Of a stretch of 8,290 bases of DNA, positions 1 through 6,832 are shown one piece after another. The position numbers and the translations under genes were made by a program. The DNA lies in NCBI GenBank assembly GCA_937907705.1, contig CALCVP010000014.1, positions 1 through 8,290 of the forward strand, in the 5' to 3' direction. Source of the stretch: an uncultured Prevotella sp. GTDB lineage: Bacteria; Bacteroidota; Bacteroidia; Bacteroidales; Bacteroidaceae. Under the pieces are notes generated by a model that searched no databases, was not told where the DNA came from, and was given only the letters and a program-made list of their open reading frames with translations. Every line of letters begins with the position of its first letter. Positions within the stretch are counted from its first letter, which is position 1.

Positions 1-229
1 AGGACTTTTTTTTGTGCTTGCGCGTGAACGCGCTGCCGGGTGCGCCTTGGCATTTATCTATATTAATATATGATACATCATTAAAGTTAAGTTGGTGTTC
101 TATCAAATAATGGCGGCTGATATATACGATTAATTTTTGAATACCTACTTAATACTGAAGTTTTCAATTGAAAAGCACGTTTGTCCAAAATTTTATTTGT
201 AACTTTACACTCGGATTTGGTATTGTACC
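1..229. other. Left-flank intergenic region without a recognisable gene
   Basis: I see no credible protein gene here. Short open stretches at the very left edge (frame 2 to a stop at 71-73, frame 3 to a stop at 108-110) could be the tail of a gene cut by the window, but neither resembles a known protein. A GC-rich mini-hairpin (GCGCG, TGAA loop, CGCGC; 20-33) follows a run of T, so it is not arranged as a terminator on either strand. A 12-base AT palindrome lies at 59-70. From about 46 to 210 the DNA is strongly AT-rich, as expected of intergenic or promoter DNA. Confidence 0.5.
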
Positions 230-273
230 ATTTCCAAAACATTGTTGGTAACAAAAAGCATTCGCTATTATTT

Positions 274-495
274 CGCGTTTAGCCAAGAGCGTAGGAAACT
301 CATTTGGAAATAACAAGCACGGAAATAATATGTGATAGGCGGCTCGTGTACATACGTTTTGTATGAAGCTGCCGGTCAATCCATATATGGCAATGCAATC
401 ACGCAATAGGCGTGGTGCATTCTTATGGATTGACCTGGGGCTTCCTTCCTACGCCGCCCCGTGCTAAACGCGATAAGAGGCATCACGTCTTTTTT
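274..495 (+). ncRNA. Putative structured RNA / long structured leader upstream of the methylase gene
   Basis: The sequence shows nested inverted repeats. A 10-bp perfect pair closes the structure (CGCGTTTAGC 274-283 with GCTAAACGCG 463-472). Inside are three adjacent hairpins. The first is 338-344/367-373 with an inner stem 351-355/361-365. The second is 374-435, with a perfect 12-bp outer stem (374-385/424-435), then 6 bp (392-397/416-421), then 5 bp (400-404/410-414) and loop AATAG. The third is GGGGC 437-441 with GCCCC 456-460. A further pairing, 330-336 with 482-488, runs straight into six T (490-495), which could be the 3' end. This block is more GC-rich than its surroundings, as is common for folded RNAs in AT-rich genomes. 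I do not recognise the family: 4.5S, RNase P and tmRNA signature sequences are absent. Strand is inferred from the T run and the downstream genes. Alternatives are a regulatory leader of the methylase operon, an orphan retron-like RNA, or DNA-level repeats. No consensus promoter was found; the nearest -7-like match is TAACTTTA at 200-207. Confidence 0.42.
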
Positions 496-506
496 GCGTT
501 TTAGCG

Positions 507-550
507 GATTGATAGTTGTGTGCCGTAATTGTATCATCTAACTATCAATC
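507..550 (+). promoter_or_regulatory. 11-bp perfect inverted repeat next to the methylase start codon
   Basis: GATTGATAGTT (507-517) is the exact reverse complement of AACTATCAATC (540-550), with a 22-base spacer. The right arm ends six bases before the ATG at 557, so an RNA hairpin here would crowd the initiation region. As DNA, the two half-sites lie where a repressor would block the promoter or early transcription. Methylase genes of restriction-modification systems are often autoregulated, so operator or translational control is plausible. Which of these applies is inference; no regulator gene is visible nearby. Confidence 0.5.
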
Positions 551-556
551 AAACTT

Positions 557-1669
557 ATGGCTAACAAAAATCTAAACGCTGCGAAGGTGGCGAAGAAAGA
601 TGAGTTTTACACTCAGCTTTCTGACATTGAGCGTGAGTTGCAGCATTATGGGCATCATTTTCGCGGAAAAGTGGTGCTCTGCAATTGTGATGACCCTTAC
701 GAGAGTAATTTTTTCAAGTATTTTGCGCTTCGCTTTAACCAGCTTGGACTGAAGAAGCTTATCTGCACTTGCTACAACGGTTCGCCTGTACAAGGAAAAG
801 AGCTGACTCTTCATTTTGACGATGAAGAGGAATCGTTAAAAAAGGCTTACAAGGTAGAGATTACTGAAGTTAAGGATGAGAATGGAGACGGAGCGGTTGA
901 CTTATCCGATGTACAGGATCTTTTGCAAAACGACAAAAATGTAATGTCAACGCTGAAGACAGGCGACTTTCGTTCTGATGAGTGTATTGAACTTCTTAAG
1001 GAGGCAGATATTGTTGTTACTAATCCTCCGTTCTCGCTGTTCCGTGAATATATTGGGCAGTTGATGAGATATGAAAAGAAATTCATAATTGTTGGACACC
1101 AGAATGCAATTACATACAAAGAAATTTTTCCTCTGATAAAGGAAAATAAAATATGGCTTGGCTATGGCTTCAAAGGGGCTGCTGCTCATTTCTATTCTCC
1201 TTATGAAGACATCGCAAAGTCTGGAAACCACAAAACAAATATGATAAGAGTTTCTGGTATAAATTGGTTTACAAATTTGGAAATTCAGAAACGAAATGAA
1301 AACTTAGATTTAGTATGCCACTATTCTGATGACGAATATCCAAAATATGAGAATTATGATGCAATAGAAGTAAGCAAAACTGTAGACATACCTTTTGATT
1401 TTGATGGAATAATGGGTGTTCCTATTACGTTTCTTGATAAATATTGTCCTACTCAATTTGAAATTTTAGGCATGTGTGAAAATCTGAATTTATATGGGCT
1501 AAAGACAAAAATCTATACACCAGAAGAATGTCGTAGTGCGTATTTTGAGAAATTTGGTAAGAAAGGAGTTTACGATCTTAACGCCAGTGGTGTTTTATTG
1601 AAGGGTGCAAGAAGAGAGAAAGTGTACCAAAGAATATTAATACGCAACAAACACCCACAGATATTATGA
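557..1669 (+). CDS. EcoRI-family adenine-N6 DNA methyltransferase
   Basis: Predicted to transfer a methyl group from S-adenosylmethionine to adenine N6 in a DNA site, as in restriction-modification systems. The 370-residue product has the EcoRI-methylase family layout: an N-terminal block near residues 11-30 with KKDEFYTQ, a conserved segment VVLCNCDDPYESNF (39-52), and catalytic motif IV as TNPPF (N156-P157-P158-F159), the NPPF form typical of adenine methylases. It is somewhat longer than EcoRI methylase itself (about 325 residues). The ATG at 557 gives the family-like N terminus; there is no Shine-Dalgarno, as usual in Bacteroidota. The stop overlaps the next gene by four bases, so the two are probably translated together. 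Recognition site is unknown; by eye I found no GAATTC in the window, but only about two would be expected by chance, so this says little. Family assignment is fairly sure; specificity cannot be inferred. Confidence 0.85.
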   Translation: MANKNLNAAKVAKKDEFYTQLSDIERELQHYGHHFRGKVVLCNCDDPYESNFFKYFALRFNQLGLKKLICTCYNGSPVQGKELTLHFDDEEESLKKAYKVEITEVKDENGDGAVDLSDVQDLLQNDKNVMSTLKTGDFRSDECIELLKEADIVVTNPPFSLFREYIGQLMRYEKKFIIVGHQNAITYKEIFPLIKENKIWLGYGFKGAAAHFYSPYEDIAKSGNHKTNMIRVSGINWFTNLEIQKRNENLDLVCHYSDDEYPKYENYDAIEVSKTVDIPFDFDGIMGVPITFLDKYCPTQFEILGMCENLNLYGLKTKIYTPEECRSAYFEKFGKKGVYDLNASGVLLKGARREKVYQRILIRNKHPQIL

Positions 1670-2790
1670 TGACAATCAAGCAAATAAGTGTTACCGTTGG
1701 AAAGATAATCAAGGGTTATGTTAACAACGATGATCAAGGAATACGTGGATATGATGGTCTGTTGGACATTCGTCCGCCTTATCAGCGTGAGTTTATATAC
1801 AACGACAAGGAGCAGCAAGCTGTTATAAATACGGTTCTTCACGCTTATCCGCTCAATGTGATGTATTGGGTGAAGCGCAGCAATGATGCTGACTGTCCCT
1901 ACGAGGTAATGGATGGGCAGCAGCGTACGCTGTCGCTGTGTGAGTATGTATCGGGCGTTTTTGCTGTGGACTTTAAGTATTTTTCCAATCAGCCCGAAGA
2001 CATAAGACAAAAGATACTTGACTATGAACTTACTGTATATGTGTGTGAGGGCGAAGAGTCTGAGAAATTGGAGTGGTTCAAAACCATCAATATTGCAGGT
2101 AAACCACTTAACGAGCAGGAGATACGCAACGCAATCTATGCAGGTCCGTTTGTGAGCGATGCCAAGATGCACTTTTCGAAGAACAATTGTGGAGCTTACC
2201 GGTTAGGAAAGGACCTTGTAAACGGTTCGCCAAAGCGGCAGGACTTTTTGAAGAAAGCTTTGGAATGGGTGGCAGACCATGAAACGCGCGGCGGAAAGCC
2301 ACAGACAGCTGTTGGCTATATGTCTATGCACCAGCATGATCCCAATGCCGTGCCTTTGTGGACTTATTTTCAAAATGTGCTGCATTGGGCAATATCCACT
2401 TTCAACCCAAAGAAGTTCAAGAAAATAATGAAAGGACTTGACTGGGCTAAGTTTTATGATGAGTACCACGAGCAGGCTCTTGATATTAAAGGCATGGAAA
2501 GCCGCGTTGTAGAATTGATAGGCGATGATGAGATACAGAAGCAGCAAGGCATTATTCCCTATGTGCTGACTGGTGATGAACACTACCTTGACCTCCGTTC
2601 CTTTCCCGACAAGATAAAGCTTGCCGCATGGGAAAGACAGCACCACAAGTGTGCCATCTGCGGAAAAGAGTTTGATATTGCGTTTATGGAAGGTGACCAC
2701 ATTACGCCTTGGTGCGAAGGAGGTCGAACTACAATAGATAACTGTCAGATGCTTTGCAGGGAGTGCAACAGAAGAAAGGGAAGCAAGTAA
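1666..2790 (+). CDS. DUF262 (ParB-like) protein with C-terminal HNH endonuclease domain
   Basis: A 374-residue probable nuclease. The N-terminal part carries the DUF262 signature: RPPYQREF (36-43) and the ParB/sulfiredoxin-like nucleotide-site motif DGQQRT (83-88). The DUF262 family includes GmrS of the GmrSD type IV restriction enzymes and DndB/SspE-like defence proteins, where this fold binds or hydrolyses NTPs. The C terminus is a compact HNH domain: zinc-type cysteine pairs CAIC (329-332) and CREC (364-367) surround GDHI, with H345 the likely catalytic histidine, and N361/N368-type positions follow. GmrSD carries a different HNH-like partner domain (DUF1524), so this is a related but distinct architecture. 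The start ATG at 1666 overlaps the methylase stop (ATGA), implying translational coupling; a second ATG follows immediately at 1669. Likely role: the cutting partner of the methylase, or a modification-dependent enzyme sharing its operon. Domain calls are strong; the biological role is inferred. Confidence 0.82.
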   Translation: MMTIKQISVTVGKIIKGYVNNDDQGIRGYDGLLDIRPPYQREFIYNDKEQQAVINTVLHAYPLNVMYWVKRSNDADCPYEVMDGQQRTLSLCEYVSGVFAVDFKYFSNQPEDIRQKILDYELTVYVCEGEESEKLEWFKTINIAGKPLNEQEIRNAIYAGPFVSDAKMHFSKNNCGAYRLGKDLVNGSPKRQDFLKKALEWVADHETRGGKPQTAVGYMSMHQHDPNAVPLWTYFQNVLHWAISTFNPKKFKKIMKGLDWAKFYDEYHEQALDIKGMESRVVELIGDDEIQKQQGIIPYVLTGDEHYLDLRSFPDKIKLAAWERQHHKCAICGKEFDIAFMEGDHITPWCEGGRTTIDNCQMLCRECNRRKGSK

Positions 2791-2815
2791 ATGTGGCATT
2801 AAGCATTTACTTTTT
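2785..2815 (+). terminator. Hairpin terminator overlapping the DUF262-HNH stop codon
   Basis: AAGTAAATG (2785-2793) pairs perfectly with CATTTACTT (2804-2812) across a 10-base loop, and the 3' arm runs into further T residues up to 2815. The gene's TAA stop (2788-2790) lies in the 5' arm. The stem is AT-rich and so not very stable, but position and T tract fit a Rho-independent terminator for the two-gene module. Confidence 0.5.
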
Positions 2816-2824
2816 GTTGTGGCA

Positions 2825-2896
2825 CTAAACAGGTGTTTGGGATTAGTTTAAATAAGGTAAGTTTTTCATTTAAATTAATTCCAAACACCCGTTTGG
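2825..2896. repeat. Long imperfect palindrome, 28-bp stem
   Basis: The arm 2832-2853 pairs with 2868-2889 over 22 continuous base pairs if two G-U pairs are allowed, around a 14-base loop. Beyond a single A/C mismatch the stem extends by six more pairs (2825-2830 with 2891-2896). No T run follows on the + strand, and none is seen past it on the - strand. It could be a second or bidirectional terminator, a processed RNA hairpin, or the remnant of a small palindromic mobile element at the boundary between the accessory module and the core genes. No other copy of the arm was noticed in the window. Confidence 0.6.
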
Positions 2897-2964
2897 CTAA
2901 AAGAGGTTTAGTAAGTGAAAGCATTTTTGTAATTGCTGGTGTAAAAAGTTTAATGGCAAATAAA

Positions 2965-2994
2965 CTTGGATTAGAATAAAAATGACTATATTTG
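2965..2994 (+). promoter_or_regulatory. Bacteroidota-type promoter of sppA
   Basis: TATATTTG (2987-2994) matches the Bacteroidota -7 consensus TAnnTTTG exactly, and CTTG (2965-2968) serves as the -33 element with an 18-base spacer (consensus TTTG and 19-21). Transcription would begin near 3000, giving an AT-rich leader of about 100 bases before the sppA ATG. No other strong promoter is seen before thiL, so this may drive sppA, lpxK and punA together. Confidence 0.65.
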
Positions 2995-3099
2995 CAGAAG
3001 AAAGTGAGCTTATAGGATTGTTATACTCTACGATACGGTAGAAAATAAAAAGTAAACAAACCATGCTTTTTACATTTAAAGACTAAAAACATCACTATT

Positions 3100-4878
3100 A
3101 TGAAAGACTTCTTCAAGTACATGCTGGCCTCTGTGGCGGGCATCTTCGTGTTTATTGTCATAACATCGGTCATCGGTGTAATGAGCATTGTTGGAATGAT
3201 AGCGTCAGAGTCATCGCCAAAAGATGTAAGCGACAATTCTGTATTGGTGCTCAACTTGTCAGGAAACCTGCAAGAGCGTTCAGAAGAAGACTTGATGGGC
3301 AGCATCACAGGACAATCCATGGCATCAAACATAGGGCTTGACGATATGCTCGATGGTATACAAAAAGCCAAGGATAACAAGAAAATAAAAGGTATATATA
3401 TAGAAGCTGGTATGTTTACCGCAGATTCATACGCATCGCTTCAAGCTATTCGCAAGGCTCTTGCTGATTTCAAAAAAAGCGGCAAATGGATTGTAGCTTA
3501 TGGTGATGTTTATAGTCAGCCTACCTATTATTTGTCGTCAGTAGCCAACAAGGTGCTGCTCAATCCATTGGGACAGCTTGACTGGCACGGTCTGTCTTCA
3601 CAGCCTATATTCTTGAAAGACCTCTTGGGAAAGTTTGGCGTAAAGATGCAATTGGCTAAAGTGGGAGCTTACAAGAGTGCTCCTGAAATGTTTGTCGCTG
3701 ACAAGATGAGTGATGCCAACCGCGAACAGGTAACGGCATACATCAATGGCCTGTGGCAAAACATCTGTAATGATGTATCTAAGAGCAGAAATATCAGTGT
3801 GGATGATTTGAATAAATATGCAGATAATCTCATCACTTTCAGCAATCAGAAAGATTATGTAAGGATGAAGATGGTAGACAAGTTGGTTTATACAGATGGC
3901 ATAAAGAAGGAAATAAACAAGCTGTTGAAGCAAGATGAAGACAAGGATATTAATACAGTCAACTTAGTTGACATGCGACAAGTAAAAGGTGCCAAGAAAG
4001 AAGGCGAAGAGATAGCTGTATATTATGCCTACGGAGATATAGTAGACAATGCCACTGCTGGTGTGTTGGGCAAAAATACTCATTGCATTGTGGGCAAAGA
4101 TGTATGCGGCGATTTAAAAGATTTGATGGATGACGATGATGTAAAAGCCGTGGTTATTCGTGTTAACTCTGGTGGCGGAAGTGCCTTTGCTTCTGAACAA
4201 ATGTGGCACTATGTAGAAATGCTGAAAGCCAAGAAGCCAGTTGTGGTATCGATGGGAGGCATGGCTGCATCAGGTGGTTACTATATGAGTTGTGGTGCTG
4301 ACTGGATTGTGGCAGAACCTACTACGCTCACCGGTAGCATCGGTATATTCGGCATGTTCCCCGATGCCAGCGGATTGCTTACCCAAAAGTTAGGTGTGAA
4401 GTTTGATGAAGTAAAGACAAACAAGAACAGTACTTTTGGAACACCAGCTCGTCCATTCTCTGATGAAGAGATGAGTTATCTTAATAACTATGTGGAGCGT
4501 GGTTATCAACTGTTCCGTTCTCGTGTGGCTCAAGGTCGTCACATGTCTGTCGGTCAAGTGGAGAAGATAGCACAGGGTCATGTATGGTTAGGACAGGATG
4601 CACTGAAGATAAAACTTGTTGACCAATTAGGCGGGCTTGACGAAGCTGTGGCTAAGGCTGCACAATTGGCAAAGATAGATCAATATTACACTTCTGCTTA
4701 TCCCGGCAAGGCATCATGGATGGATCAATTAATGGAGACAGTATCTGGTGGCAACTATTTGGACAATAAGATGCAAGCTACCTTTGGCGAATACTATCAA
4801 CCGTTTATGTTGCTCAGAACAATGGAGCAGCAAAATGCTATACAAGCTCGTTTATCATTCATGCTAAACGTAAAGTAA
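3100..4878 (+). CDS. sppA: Signal peptide peptidase SppA, 67K type
   Basis: A membrane-bound serine protease (family S49) that degrades cleaved signal peptides and probably other membrane-associated peptides. At 592 residues it is the long double-domain type, close to the E. coli enzyme (618). A hydrophobic segment at about residues 8-35 anchors it in the inner membrane, with the bulk in the periplasm. The N-terminal S49 half runs to about residue 290 and contains AYKSA with K192, the expected general base; the C-terminal half contains NSGGGSAF (356-363) and MAASGGYY, where S391 is the expected nucleophile. Ser and Lys come from different halves, as in E. coli SppA, so the protein looks catalytically complete. 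It begins at an ATG after a leader of about 100 bases and is followed by lpxK after 61 bases. Identification is firm; natural substrates in this organism are unknown. Confidence 0.95.
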   Translation: MKDFFKYMLASVAGIFVFIVITSVIGVMSIVGMIASESSPKDVSDNSVLVLNLSGNLQERSEEDLMGSITGQSMASNIGLDDMLDGIQKAKDNKKIKGIYIEAGMFTADSYASLQAIRKALADFKKSGKWIVAYGDVYSQPTYYLSSVANKVLLNPLGQLDWHGLSSQPIFLKDLLGKFGVKMQLAKVGAYKSAPEMFVADKMSDANREQVTAYINGLWQNICNDVSKSRNISVDDLNKYADNLITFSNQKDYVRMKMVDKLVYTDGIKKEINKLLKQDEDKDINTVNLVDMRQVKGAKKEGEEIAVYYAYGDIVDNATAGVLGKNTHCIVGKDVCGDLKDLMDDDDVKAVVIRVNSGGGSAFASEQMWHYVEMLKAKKPVVVSMGGMAASGGYYMSCGADWIVAEPTTLTGSIGIFGMFPDASGLLTQKLGVKFDEVKTNKNSTFGTPARPFSDEEMSYLNNYVERGYQLFRSRVAQGRHMSVGQVEKIAQGHVWLGQDALKIKLVDQLGGLDEAVAKAAQLAKIDQYYTSAYPGKASWMDQLMETVSGGNYLDNKMQATFGEYYQPFMLLRTMEQQNAIQARLSFMLNVK

Positions 4879-4939
4879 GGCACTGTTTTACCAATGAATA
4901 GTAATAACTCAATAGATACTACAAATACAGAAAAAAGAA

Positions 4940-6115
4940 GTGGAAGGCGATTTCATCAAAATAAACGAATGGTTGCTGCCATTAAGTTGGCTGTACGGCT
5001 GTAGTGTACGCTTTCGCAACCAATTGTTTGAATTAGGTCTACTTAAAAGTCGCAGTTTCGATATTCCTGTCATCTCAGTAGGTAATATAACTGTAGGAGG
5101 ATCAGGCAAGACTCCCCATGTAGAATATCTGATAAACCTATTGAAAGACGAGGTAAAAGTGGCGGTATTAAGCCGAGGATACAAGCGCAAGAGTCGTGGA
5201 TATGTATTGGCCGACAGTGAAACAGATATGCCTACTATAGGAGATGAACCTTATCAGATGAAGCAGAAGTTTCCTGATGTATTTGTTGCTGTAGACCGCA
5301 AACGGTGTCATGGAATAGACAGAATAATACATGATGACGCAACTAAGGATACAGATGTTATTTTATTGGACGATGCTTTTCAACATCGTTATGTAAAACC
5401 GGGCATCAATATTCTATTGGTGGATTATCATAGGTTGATTATTTACGACAAGTTGTTGCCGGCAGGCCGATTGCGAGAGCCACAAAGCGGGAAAGCCAGA
5501 GCAGATATTGTTATCATCACAAAATGCCCTACCAACCTAAGACCAATGGACTTTAGGGTTATTTCTAAAGCGATGGACCTCTATCCCTATCAGAAAATGT
5601 ATTTTACTACTTTGGAGTATGGGCAGTTAAAGCAGGCGTTTGGTCAGAAGAGAATAGCTCTTGACAATCTTTCAAAAGACACAAATATACTACTGGTAAC
5701 GGGCATTGCATCGCCCAGGCAGATGATTTACGACCTCAAGCCTTATAGCAAGAATATTGTGCCAATGACATTTGCCGATCATCACCAGTTTACCAGAAGA
5801 GATGTAGAACGCATTAACCAAGTTTTTGGCAGCATGCCATCGCCGAAAGTGGTCATAACAACAGAAAAAGATTACTCCCGGTTGACAGAAACGACAGATT
5901 TGAGCACTACGGTAAAAGATAACACTTATGTACTTCCGATAAGAATCAAGTTTCTATTAAATCAGGAAGAAGAATTTAACAATAAAATAATAGGATATGT
6001 ACGAAAAAATTCAAGAAACAGCATCTTGGCTAAAACAAAGGATGACAACAAGTCCAAAAACAGCCATAATACTGGGCACGGGCCTGGGACAATTAGCTTC
6101 AGAAATAACAGATAG
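4940..6115 (+). CDS. lpxK: Tetraacyldisaccharide 4'-kinase LpxK (GTG start)
   Basis: Phosphorylates the 4' position of the tetraacyldisaccharide-1-phosphate lipid A precursor using ATP, at the cytoplasmic face of the inner membrane. The 391-residue product has the Walker A loop GGSGKT (53-58, K57), the family motif LLDDAFQHR (142-150), and GRLREPQSGKARAD soon after. The start is a GTG at 4940: an in-frame TAG at 4913-4915 lies upstream, no ATG lies between, and the next in-frame Met falls after the Walker loop. The N terminus EGDFIKINEWL also resembles other Bacteroidales LpxK proteins. An A-rich stretch rather than a Shine-Dalgarno precedes it. The last 39 codons overlap punA in another frame, adding a basic, Asn-rich tail of about 25 residues past the family-like YVRKNSRNSILAK segment. 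Function is secure; the value of the tail is doubtful. Confidence 0.93.
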   Translation: MEGDFIKINEWLLPLSWLYGCSVRFRNQLFELGLLKSRSFDIPVISVGNITVGGSGKTPHVEYLINLLKDEVKVAVLSRGYKRKSRGYVLADSETDMPTIGDEPYQMKQKFPDVFVAVDRKRCHGIDRIIHDDATKDTDVILLDDAFQHRYVKPGINILLVDYHRLIIYDKLLPAGRLREPQSGKARADIVIITKCPTNLRPMDFRVISKAMDLYPYQKMYFTTLEYGQLKQAFGQKRIALDNLSKDTNILLVTGIASPRQMIYDLKPYSKNIVPMTFADHHQFTRRDVERINQVFGSMPSPKVVITTEKDYSRLTETTDLSTTVKDNTYVLPIRIKFLLNQEEEFNNKIIGYVRKNSRNSILAKTKDDNKSKNSHNTGHGPGTISFRNNR

Positions 6116-6812
6116 TTACGAATTTCCCTATCAAGATATACCAAACTTTCCTGTTTCTACCGTGGAAGGGCATGCAGGAAAGCTTATATTCGGCAAGTTG
6201 GGCGATGTAGATATTATGGCTATGGAAGGTCGTTTCCACTACTATGAAGGCTATGATATGAAACAAGTTACTTTTCCTATCCGCATTATGTATGAGTTAG
6301 GTATTAAAACACTCTTCGTAAGCAATGCTTCTGGTGGTATGAATCCTGATTTCAAGATTGGTGATTTGATGATTATTACAGATCATATCAACTTCTTCCC
6401 AGAGCATCCTTTGCGTGGAAAGAACTTCCCTACTGGACCTCGTTTTCCGGATATGCACGAAACTTACGACAAAAAACTTATAGCAGAGGCTGATTCTATA
6501 GCTAAAGAAAAAGGCATACGTGTAGTGCATGGAGTTTATATAGGTGTACAAGGTCCTACCTTTGAAACACCCGCTGAATATAAAATGTATCATCGCTTGG
6601 GAGGCGATGCCGTTGGCATGAGCACAGTGCCAGAGGTTATAGTGGCGCATCATTGTGGCATCAAGACATTTGGTATCAGCATTATTACCGATCTCGGACT
6701 GGAAGACACGCCAGTAGAAGTAAGCCATGAGGAAGTGCAGGTGGCTGCCAACAATGCGCAGCCATTGATGACTGAAATCATGAGAGAAATGATTAATAGA
6801 GCTGAAAAATAA
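5997..6812 (+). CDS. punA: Purine nucleoside phosphorylase, trimeric PNP/MTAP family
   Basis: Cytosolic purine-salvage enzyme cleaving purine (deoxy)nucleosides with phosphate to free base and (deoxy)ribose-1-phosphate. The 271 residues match the trimeric family in length and motifs: ILGTGLG (phosphate loop, near residue 25), GHAGKL, EGRFHYYEGY, SNASGGMNP, GPTFETPAEY with E190 (equivalent to purine-binding Glu201 of human PNP), and GMSTVPEV with M208-S209. The usual ITN of the human-type enzyme is ITD here (D232). The ATG at 5997 lies inside lpxK, but the N terminus from it is family-like and the next Met (residue 16) would remove normal residues, so the 119-base overlap appears real. Translation probably depends on lpxK. 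A hairpin follows the stop. Gene symbol follows the PNP II name; the family is certain, base preference is not. Confidence 0.93.
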   Translation: MYEKIQETASWLKQRMTTSPKTAIILGTGLGQLASEITDSYEFPYQDIPNFPVSTVEGHAGKLIFGKLGDVDIMAMEGRFHYYEGYDMKQVTFPIRIMYELGIKTLFVSNASGGMNPDFKIGDLMIITDHINFFPEHPLRGKNFPTGPRFPDMHETYDKKLIAEADSIAKEKGIRVVHGVYIGVQGPTFETPAEYKMYHRLGGDAVGMSTVPEVIVAHHCGIKTFGISIITDLGLEDTPVEVSHEEVQVAANNAQPLMTEIMREMINRAEK

Positions 6813-6832
6813 TTTTTAATAGCAATCTGACA

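Noticed and set aside
180..207. Possible promoter: TTTG at 180-183 and TAACTTTA at 200-207
   Set aside because: The -7-like element lacks the final G and the spacer is 16 rather than 19-21 bases, so it is too weak to list as a feature.
230..311. 9-bp inverted repeat ATTTCCAAA / TTTGGAAAT
   Set aside because: A perfect 9-bp pair at this distance is expected by chance about once in a region of this size, and it would cross the 274-283/463-472 pairing.
164..406. 80-codon minus-strand reading frame in the leader region
   Set aside because: The translation resembles no known protein, and it lies across the strongest inverted repeats (338-435), which explain the region better as RNA structure.
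274..472. Invertible (phase-variable) promoter segment bounded by the 10-bp repeats
   Set aside because: Bacteroidales invert such segments, but the repeats are short, several further inverted repeats are nested inside, and no recombinase gene or good promoter is visible; RNA structure is the simpler reading.
1570..2799. Two minus-strand reading frames of about 200 codons each (1570-2172 and 2203-2799)
   Set aside because: They lie opposite the clearly recognisable DUF262-HNH gene and its overlap with the methylase; their translations show no family motifs.
4894..5004. 36-codon reading frame starting at an ATG between sppA and lpxK
   Set aside because: It overlaps the lpxK start in another frame, resembles nothing known, and needs no explanation beyond chance in AT-rich DNA; a leader peptide role is possible but unsupported.
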